From contig CAUJJL010000042.1 of the NCBI GenBank assembly GCA_963205455.1, positions 1-37,397 of the forward strand: DNA of 37,397 nucleotides. The letters run 5' to 3'. The DNA comes from Verrucomicrobiota bacterium. Its GTDB lineage: Bacteria > Verrucomicrobiota > Verrucomicrobiia > Opitutales > Opitutaceae. The notes under the pieces are model-generated. The model did no database searches. It saw only the letters and a program-made list of their open reading frames with translations, and was not told where the DNA came from. Made by a program: the position numbers and the translations under genes. Positions 32,101-37,397 of this stretch are shown piece after piece; within the stretch, counting starts at the first letter, position 1, and every line of letters begins with the position of its first letter.

Positions 32101-32654
32101 GTCACATTTCCCATATTGTAGGTATCAAATGGAATATCCGTGAGAAAAGAACTCCGCGTTAACGTTGCCCGAGCAAATCCGCGCACCCGTTGCGCACCCT
32201 GCGGATTGCGCCTCTGGCCAAGATTGTCAAAGCCCGCTGTGTTGCCATAGTTTCCCCCAGTGTAGTTCCCCTGGACGCCCACGACCTCCGTGTTCAATCC
32301 ATAGGCCAAGGAATTCGCGGCGTCTGTCGCGCCAATGTCCTTGAAGAACTCCGGAGTCATCACCGAGATCGAAGCCCCGACATCCCGGAGCGCCGTATTG
32401 AGACGCGAACCCGCCAAGGTCGATGTCGCCAGATACCCAATGTTGGAGTTCTCCGAGACAAGGAAGGGGCTCAGGGTAACCGTATCGTCCTCACCCGGGT
32501 CTGAACCTACATCCGCCCTACCAATCTCGATTTTGGGATCGGCTTCGGTCGCAGCTGTCTTTGGGTCGGTCCGTTGAGCATTCAAGAGAGCAGCCGTTCC
32601 GACAAGCGTGCCGAATGACGCGACAAGACGAATATTTTTGGCAACGGTTCGCAT
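29154..32654 (-). CDS. TonB-dependent outer-membrane receptor
   Basis: 1,166 residues. Signal peptide at about 1-26, a short acidic spacer, a TonB-box-like VTLSPFLV (59-66) and plug domain from about 70 (STLAGSRLNTALRDVGASIS, then VTVSRGPNSLLFGIGEAGGV). The rest is a 22-strand barrel ending in aromatic NTLTF, as required for outer-membrane insertion. This style, with no SusD partner, is common in Opitutaceae. It should take up an oligosaccharide or chelate driven by TonB; the surrounding sulfatases and glycosidases point to a sulfated oligosaccharide. It has its own promoter region with the 16-bp shared element. Confidence 0.95.
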   Translation of the reverse strand: MRTVAKNIRLVASFGTLVGTAALLNAQRTDPKTAATEADPKIEIGRADVGSDPGEDDTVTLSPFLVSENSNIGYLATSTLAGSRLNTALRDVGASISVMTPEFFKDIGATDAANSLAYGLNTEVVGVQGNYTGGNYGNTAGFDNLGQRRNPQGAQRVRGFARATLTRSSFLTDIPFDTYNMGNVTVSRGPNSLLFGIGEAGGVLDSALKRALTARNFGEASLVLGERGSHREVFDYNLSIKPGRLGVRLIGLNDDTVYQQKPTFKKDKRLTGAFELILLENKKSSVLGPTVIRGSYEVGQIDANPPNLIPVVDNFSDWFRLPTYSPSLIASQQANGQLPAALSFLSNGTWLPKLTLDNRTQGNSTRALLINYVNSQLSIVYNSPTAQVASVGLPDSSIQGFVGQLQWNLLSPLLTSKSTIQTNFLTTNAITQQYLPNYVPAVVTDKNIVNNERMLMAGDLSYYAETFNASNVAIEQQFVGGKAGIEAVYDQQYHKTTSSLFYSSNTTTRLSVDMNQYLPNLQPNPNVGRLFMFTNSNTADTSIDTDRQKREAYHITAFYKLELSQKKGWLKWFGNHNFTGFYSGQSVDRLGTFYRAHWYDVPGSGTNIATTQNGNINGAGQRSFMTINYVSGSLLDSSITSPSDVRVTEYIQNPRVESGDIFKVMHQVNIGRPTINPSTGGIDFYDSYLVQYPQHSSGNSHILQKYGSTVGAWQGWFFGGDVVATWGRRSDRARQFTANGTARLPDGSFDPMNLLLPADSQLDVVSTETKSAVVHLPKKWIQQMPFELSAHFSESENSSVSTARMNSDKQPLGPPSADTRDFGVTFEFLNRRLSLGVNWYKMTARNQTIPGFNVTSAAGGFARLQMRNIRRQEMAFGSGAAGFAAYLAHPNNSPEIQSGSVFKSWDDIYATILALPNATQNDNQWTTDRTDDVQVWVNPPVNAVGTQDYRGSGMEIELIGNVTRNWRISANVGKQETVTSNTAALEAEKADADLAAFQASKLGGLAANPNVTDRITVEQQFYNTYYNPVGQARSKDGTILQEQRKWRANLVSTYAFDRGLLNGVVIGGAVRWQGRAAIGYPQTVSAGIVKLDVASPYFDDGLWNGDIWLGYAKRLARGRSWKIQLNIRNLVGNKDYIPVVINPDGQLAIVRNSNPQEITVANTLTF

Positions 32655-32963
32655 GGGGTGAAGGGTTTGACGGGGTTGGGTGGGTGCCAGACTTCTGCGT
32701 CGAGGATAGCAGGCCCAACCTGTCCCAGGCCATGAGTTTTGGCGCAGAACTAATTTGAAAATTGACTAGGTTTTTCGAGGGATAGCGATGAAGGAAGCAA
32801 GCGCCGCAGTTTGCACTCTTTCTGAAGTCGATTGGTGCCGGACCATTTTGCGAAGCCAGGGCTTGCTTTCCACGGTAAACAGACTCAGGGCCTCATGCCA
32901 GCGAACGGGATCATGGCCTGAGTGCGAAAATTGGAATTCACACTCGCGGCAAGGAATGGCACG
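32655..32963 (-). other. Promoter region of the TonB-dependent receptor
   Basis: No gene seen. It contains the shared element (32729-32744), a -10-like TATCCT 20 bp later and a C-rich leader without Shine-Dalgarno before the receptor ATG. Confidence 0.55.
32729..32744 (-). promoter_or_regulatory. Shared promoter element, copy 2 (TonB receptor)
   Basis: Minus-strand CGCCAAAACTCATGGC, identical over 16 bp to the copy upstream of the sulfatase at 37074-37089. It contains the inverted repeat GCCA-N7-TGGC. TATCCT follows 20 bp downstream; the start codon is 75 bp away. Confidence 0.65.
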
Positions 32964-34409
32964 TCAAGGACCCCATCCACGGCGGTACTCCTTGGCGACA
33001 TAGCCATTGGCCACGTCGTCATTGACGAAAACCTTGGCAGTTGGATCCCATTGCAGTTCCTTGTTCGGAACGCGCATCGCTATCAATCCGAGTAGAACCA
33101 TCTCGCTTAGCGGTCCCGAGTATTCGAAATTTGCGCTTGAGGTTTTGTCCGATTTGCACGCCTCCAGCCAATCTGTGTACGGGCCGGACACTCGAGGAAT
33201 GGTTTTTGGTGGAGGGTTGCGCCGGTGGTGCTCAAACAAAGCATCGGGATACATCTCCAGACGTATACCCGCGTTGTGCGTGAACCGTATCAGACCTTTC
33301 TCGCCGACAAAAAACGCCCCATTTCCCGTCAACGCTTTTCCCTTAGGGAAATGCTTCGGCAGTTCGGGCAACAATCCACCATCGTACCATGTCAGTTGAA
33401 CCGGAGGCATGCCAGCGCGAGCCGGGAACTTGTACCTTACGATCGAAGCATCGGGATAGGATTCGCTTCGCGCGCCCGTCAATTCCTCCTGCAATGCCTT
33501 GCTCCATTCCCGCCAGCGATTGGAACCGTCTGCCCATGATCTCCAAAATTGCTGACCCGGGTTGTAACTTACATTTGCCTCAACACTGAGCGGGGTCCCC
33601 AACTTCAGCGCCCAGAAAGGCGCATCAAGTATGTGGCACCCCATGTCCCCCAGAGTTCCCGATCCGAAATCATGCCAGCCACGCCACAGAATCGGAGCAT
33701 ACAGGGGATGGTAGGCTCTCTGTTTTGCTGGACCCAGCCACGCATCCCAGTCAAGGGAATCGGGAATCGAAGGCTGATCCAAGGGTCGGGAAATGCTTGA
33801 AGGGAACGGGAATCCTCCTGTCGGACGATCACACCAGGCATGAACCTCCCTGACCTCTCCAATCGCCCCGCTCCAAATCCATTCACAGCAAAGTCGTATA
33901 TGTTCGGAGGAGTGCGACTGAATCCCCATTTGGGTCTTCACTCCAGCCAGCCGCGCGGCATTTGTAATTTTCTGAACCTCTTCCACTGAATGCGCCAGGG
34001 GTTTCTCGCAGTACAAATGTTTGCCCCGGGCAATTGCAGCCATCGCCGGTCCGAAATGGGCGTGATCCGGGGTTGCTACAATGACAGCACCGATACCTGG
34101 CAACGCATCGAACATGGTTCGATAGTCCCTGAAGTACCTTGCGCCTGGGCAGTACTGTGCGACTTTCTGAGCTTGGGCACTGTCGACATCGCAAACGGCC
34201 ACGATGTTCTCTGTCTGGCTGACGCTCCTCAGATTGGTCGTGCCTTGGACACCGACTCCTATGCACGCAATATTCAATTTCTTTTCCGTGGCGGAGCGCG
34301 CCTGGCCAGATAGCGAATCAGGCAAAAGGCCGACGGCAATCGCCGACGTAGCGGCCTCCATGAAGGAGCGACGGGAGACTAAGGTCGAACTAACAGGTTT
34401 CATCTTCAT
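32964..34409 (-). CDS. Exported Gfo/Idh/MocA family oxidoreductase
   Basis: 481 residues. The N-terminus has a twin-arginine signal (SRRSFMEAATSAIAVG, 12-27), so the protein is exported folded, with cofactor bound. GVGVQG (51-56) is the nucleotide-binding loop and CEKPLA (134-139) holds the conserved Lys-Pro of the active site; the C-terminal half is the usual open beta-sheet domain. Such exported members in Verrucomicrobia and Planctomycetes are thought to act on sugars or glycosides in the periplasm, some as redox-neutral hydrolases. It follows the sulfatase after 73 bp and is probably co-transcribed. Confidence 0.92.
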   Translation of the reverse strand: MKMKPVSSTLVSRRSFMEAATSAIAVGLLPDSLSGQARSATEKKLNIACIGVGVQGTTNLRSVSQTENIVAVCDVDSAQAQKVAQYCPGARYFRDYRTMFDALPGIGAVIVATPDHAHFGPAMAAIARGKHLYCEKPLAHSVEEVQKITNAARLAGVKTQMGIQSHSSEHIRLCCEWIWSGAIGEVREVHAWCDRPTGGFPFPSSISRPLDQPSIPDSLDWDAWLGPAKQRAYHPLYAPILWRGWHDFGSGTLGDMGCHILDAPFWALKLGTPLSVEANVSYNPGQQFWRSWADGSNRWREWSKALQEELTGARSESYPDASIVRYKFPARAGMPPVQLTWYDGGLLPELPKHFPKGKALTGNGAFFVGEKGLIRFTHNAGIRLEMYPDALFEHHRRNPPPKTIPRVSGPYTDWLEACKSDKTSSANFEYSGPLSEMVLLGLIAMRVPNKELQWDPTAKVFVNDDVANGYVAKEYRRGWGP

Positions 34410-34482
34410 TTTCCGAGTTGCGGGGATAGCTATTGCTGCGAGATGGCTTTGCCTGACGGCATGGATAGCCTCAAAGGGGGCC

Positions 34483-36864
34483 CTATTGGCTTCCGACCTC
34501 TATCAAGACCTCGGAGATTTCTCCCGCGAAGGGTAGGTCGTATCCATCTCCGGCCGGTGAATCATAGGTCCGACCAATCCCGAAGCTTCGCCCAAACCAA
34601 GTCCAACCGAATGGCAGTCGGCCCGTCCCGGCAGGCATGTCATTGACAAACAGGGTAACACCCCGCCGGTCATCTCCCTTCGCATTGAGCGGCAGATCAG
34701 CGGATTTTTCCACCCGGCAGGACAAGGTATTCGCCCCTTCAGTCAGCCTGATGCTGGAAATGACCTTTCCCGTTTTTCTTCCGTAGGAATTGCTCTCATA
34801 GACCAATTGACGATTCGCATTCACATACAGGACGAATCCGCCGAACCGCCCACCCGCGGACACAATGACACCCTGATCCTTTCCATTCGAGAGCGATAGG
34901 TCTGCGGTCAGGCTGAAACTCTGTGAAAAATTCTGGATCGGCGCCATGCGTGGCAGTCCAGGCCGGTATACAACCTTCTGGCGGGCGGGCTGTTTCAACT
35001 CAGGGGGGCCACCGATCCAATTGGGGGTCGGATACTGATTTACGGTCCGCATAAACTCAGGCGGGCCCGGCAGCCATTTTTGGAGCGGATAGACTCCGTT
35101 CCTCCAAGCCTCCGCATCGAAGAGCTGTTTGAGCTCCGCGAGCTTTTCCGGGTATTGCGCCGCTACATCATGCGCCTGGCTGAAATCCCGTGCCAAATGA
35201 TAGAGCTCCCACTTGTCCGCATCAAAGTTGTCCGAGCGCTCTCCGATCCAGGACAAGGAATGTCTTGCGCTCGCCATCCAGCCATCGTGGTAGATTGACC
35301 GGTTGCCCATTACCTCAAAGTACTGGATACGATGTTGGGATGGAGCCGCAGCACTATCAAAAGTGTAAGCCAGACTCGTGCCATCGAACTCCATCTGCGC
35401 CGTTCCGTCGATCACGCCAGGGCTTTCGATACGAGTCATCTCATAAATCGTGGGTACGATGTCCACGAGATGGGTGAACTGTGGTCGCACCACCTGGTCG
35501 GGCTTGATTCGAGTCGGCCAGGAGATGACCAGAGGCACCCGTGTTGCGCCCAAATGCGAGGACATCTGCTTGCTCCACTGGAATGGAGTGGTGCCTGCCC
35601 AACCCCAACCCGAGGCATAGTGGTTGATCCGCCGCGGTGTTCCCAATTCGCTGCTTTCCGCCAGCTGCTTGGCGACGGGGGTTGCGGGACGCACCAGCGC
35701 CAATGTATCAGCAATTTCATCCGAGCCTTCGATACCACCCTCGCTGCTGCTGCCATTGTCGCTGACAATATAGATCACAGCAGTGTTTTCTCCACCCGGG
35801 CCCTGCCGGACAGCTTCCAGCAACCGACCAATCTCATGATCGGTGTGGGCAAGAAATCCCGCATACACTTCCATCTGACGCGCAAAGAGTTGTTTCTCCT
35901 CCAAGGAAAGAGAATCCCATGCAGGCAATTCCTTGGGTCGCGGAGTCAGCTCCGTAGTTGGAGGTATCAGTCCGAGGTCCTTCTGCCTCTGGAACGTTTT
36001 CGCACGCATCACATCCCAGCCTGAATCGAAATGCCCTCTGTACTTGTCGATCCAAGATTTCGGAGCGTGATGAGGGAAGTGAGCCGCTCCGGGAGCTAGA
36101 TAGAGCAAGTAGGGCTTGCTCGGCGCCAGCGTCTGATGGGTACGAATCCACTTGATCGATTCGTCTACAATGTCGGAAGTGAAATGGTATCCCTGTTCCG
36201 GTTTCGCGGGTGGATCAACCGGCACAGTGTTGCGCCACAATCCAGGCTCCCATTGGCTGGTAAATCCATCGAGAAATCCGTAAAAGTGCTCGAATCCCAT
36301 GCTGGTCGGCCAATGGTCAAATGGGCCCACAGCACTCGATTCCCATGCTGGCGTATTGTGCCACTTTCCAAACAAGGACGTACTGTAGCCGTTCCTTCGA
36401 AGTACCTCAGCGACAGGCGCGGCAGCTTTCGGCCAGATGCCATTGTATCCTGGAAACCCTGCTTGGCCCACATCACCCCACCCAACCCTGTGATGATTGC
36501 GTCCGGAAAGAAGCGATGCACGACTCGGGCTGCACACACCCACCGCATGGAAATTGTTGTAGTGAATGCCGCGCTGCGAAAGCGCGCTAAGTGCAGGAGT
36601 TTCTATGGGCCCACCGTACGTGCTGCAATCGGCGAAACCGACATCATCCAACAAGATCAGCACAATGTTTGGTGCCCCTTTCGGAGCCCTGGCAGGAACG
36701 GGCCATGATGGGGCTGCATCACGTGCTGAAACTGAAATCTTACCCGCGAATGTACTCGGAATTCCCGGCTCGGAAGCTGCATTGACTGTCAAAGGAACAA
36801 TCATGCCCAATACGATCAGCATCGGACGCAAGCTTCGGGAATAGGGGTGAGCAAAACTTTTCAT
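34483..36864 (-). CDS. Secreted arylsulfatase-type S1 sulfatase with C-terminal extension
   Basis: 793 residues; signal peptide at about 1-30. Formylglycine motif CSPSR at 111-115, metal-binding Asp73-Asp74 (LILLDDVGFAD), FGKWHNTP, APGAAHFPHHAP and VSDNGSSSEGG cover the active site. The size and insertions resemble the AtsA-like arylsulfatase branch, longer than the sulfatase at the other end of the locus. The last 150 residues form a beta-sandwich (GGRFGGFVLYVN to FAGEISEVLIEVG) that may bind carbohydrate. It heads its unit, behind a copy of the shared element, and precedes the Gfo oxidoreductase. Confidence 0.92.
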   Translation of the reverse strand: MKSFAHPYSRSLRPMLIVLGMIVPLTVNAASEPGIPSTFAGKISVSARDAAPSWPVPARAPKGAPNIVLILLDDVGFADCSTYGGPIETPALSALSQRGIHYNNFHAVGVCSPSRASLLSGRNHHRVGWGDVGQAGFPGYNGIWPKAAAPVAEVLRRNGYSTSLFGKWHNTPAWESSAVGPFDHWPTSMGFEHFYGFLDGFTSQWEPGLWRNTVPVDPPAKPEQGYHFTSDIVDESIKWIRTHQTLAPSKPYLLYLAPGAAHFPHHAPKSWIDKYRGHFDSGWDVMRAKTFQRQKDLGLIPPTTELTPRPKELPAWDSLSLEEKQLFARQMEVYAGFLAHTDHEIGRLLEAVRQGPGGENTAVIYIVSDNGSSSEGGIEGSDEIADTLALVRPATPVAKQLAESSELGTPRRINHYASGWGWAGTTPFQWSKQMSSHLGATRVPLVISWPTRIKPDQVVRPQFTHLVDIVPTIYEMTRIESPGVIDGTAQMEFDGTSLAYTFDSAAAPSQHRIQYFEVMGNRSIYHDGWMASARHSLSWIGERSDNFDADKWELYHLARDFSQAHDVAAQYPEKLAELKQLFDAEAWRNGVYPLQKWLPGPPEFMRTVNQYPTPNWIGGPPELKQPARQKVVYRPGLPRMAPIQNFSQSFSLTADLSLSNGKDQGVIVSAGGRFGGFVLYVNANRQLVYESNSYGRKTGKVISSIRLTEGANTLSCRVEKSADLPLNAKGDDRRGVTLFVNDMPAGTGRLPFGWTWFGRSFGIGRTYDSPAGDGYDLPFAGEISEVLIEVGSQ

Positions 36865-37180
36865 TGCCAGTTTGGGGAGAGTGATGATCGTTTGGTCTGC
36901 CGTTTCAATTTACCCTCATGGGAAGCAAGCCTTCGCGGGCTTCCCCCTGATTGCCGCCTCTGCGGGTTGTATGCTTTGGGGGATGCGAGATCTGCGGCGC
37001 TTGGCAGGCTCAGCGTTGGAACGGGACACAAGTCGCACGGGATCTAAAACTATAGCAATTGCCCGCGGTATGAGCCATGAGTTTTGGCGAAAATCATGTG
37101 AGATTTTTCATTCTCGTAGGCCTTCAAGTTGCAGCCTGCAGCGTGTCGCTGACCAAAAATGGTAGGGCATACTCAAAGGG
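36865..37180 (-). other. Promoter region of the sulfatase gene
   Basis: No gene seen. It contains the shared element (37074-37089), TATAGT 19 bp later (about 37050-37055) and a leader of about 180 bp with no Shine-Dalgarno. The IS end lies directly upstream. Confidence 0.55.
37074..37089 (-). promoter_or_regulatory. Shared promoter element, copy 1 (sulfatase)
   Basis: Minus-strand CGCCAAAACTCATGGC, identical to the receptor copy. TATAGT follows after 19 bp, so the element sits at about the -35 to -55 position, suitable for an activator. Confidence 0.65.
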
Positions 37181-37397
37181 TGACTGAGGTGGCCCCCGAA
37201 AGTTGGACAGGACGGATCGTTAAGCCAAAGTCTGAAAAACGATCCCCATGTCCAAAAAACGACGTCAGCATAGTCCTGAACTGAAAGCCAAGGTTGGTCT
37301 CGAAGCCCTGAAGGGCATCGAGCCGGTGCACGCCATCGCGGCGAAGTTCCAAATCCACCCGGTCCAAGTGAGCCAGTGGAAGAAGGAGGTGGCCGAG
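37181..37397 (+). mobile_element. IS3-family insertion sequence, left end (cut by window edge)
   Basis: The end begins TGACTGAGGTGGCCCCCGAA and continues AGTTGGACAGG, a terminal repeat typical of IS3-family elements (the CCCCCGAAAGTTGGAC core). A transposase orfA starts 67 bp inside. The right end is outside the window. Confidence 0.8.
37248..37397 (+). CDS. IS3-family transposase OrfA, N-terminal part
   Basis: 50 residues to the window edge. The sequence (MSKKRRQHSPELKAKVGLEA, then AIAAKFQIHPVQVSQWKKEV) is the helix-turn-helix DNA-binding domain of OrfA, which recognises the terminal repeats. OrfB should follow by programmed frameshift beyond the window. Confidence 0.9.
   Translation, partial: MSKKRRQHSPELKAKVGLEALKGIEPVHAIAAKFQIHPVQVSQWKKEVAE

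Noticed and set aside
1..37397. CRISPR array
   Set aside because: No regularly spaced repeats of 25-40 bp were seen anywhere in the window.

Overview
The window looks like a high-GC chromosome segment from a Verrucomicrobiota bacterium, most likely near Opitutaceae. The clues are a 1,166-residue TonB-dependent receptor of the style common in that family, a secreted propeller protein with a C-terminal cytochrome c domain of the type frequent in the PVC group, TAT-exported Gfo/Idh/MocA oxidoreductases and many secreted sulfatases and glycosidases. This placement is inferred from protein style only; no 16S rRNA gene is present.

Layout. (1) Positions 1-2134: the N-terminal three quarters of a Cys/Met-metabolism PLP enzyme (minus strand, cut by the window edge), then a MarR regulator and a DUF488 protein on the plus strand. 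(2) 2232-5678: a compact cbb3-type oxidase operon made of CcoN, a CcoO-like protein carrying a second C-terminal cytochrome c domain, and two small unrecognised membrane proteins. It ends in an intrinsic terminator buried in the convergent gene for an Rrf2-type Fe-S regulator. (3) 6224-8938: a large secreted DUF6797/propeller/cytochrome c protein. (4) 9116-11361: an accessory patch with an antitoxin followed by a frameshifted RelE/ParE toxin, tRNA-Leu(CAG), tRNA-Glu(CTC), and an intact toxin-antitoxin pair. That pair lies between the tRNA-Glu 3' end and a second 28-bp copy of it, which looks like an att duplication.

(5) 11816-36864: about 25 kb of genes all on the minus strand that read as a sulfated-glycan utilisation locus. 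Reading in the direction of transcription: sulfatase, Gfo/Idh/MocA oxidoreductase; TonB-dependent receptor; D-2-hydroxyacid dehydrogenase, SMP-30 lactonase, a ribose-type ABC importer (binding protein fused to a permease, a double ATPase, a second permease), SDR dehydrogenase; then two secreted putative glycosidases, a PepSY membrane protein, a GH36-type alpha-galactosidase, a TonB-receptor tail fragment and a second sulfatase. Likely logic: outer-membrane uptake by the receptor, desulfation and alpha-galactoside cleavage in the periplasm, ABC import of the released sugar, then oxidation and lactone opening in the cytoplasm. The substrate is not determinable; a sulfated alpha-galactose-containing glycan is the best guess.

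(6) 37181-37397: the left end of an IS3-family insertion sequence.

The most interesting signals are a 16-bp element at the same promoter position before three transcription units of the glycan locus (sulfatase, receptor, glycosidase operon), the binding protein-permease fusion, and the toxin-antitoxin pair bracketed by tRNA-Glu repeats. No transcriptional regulator for the glycan locus lies inside the window.
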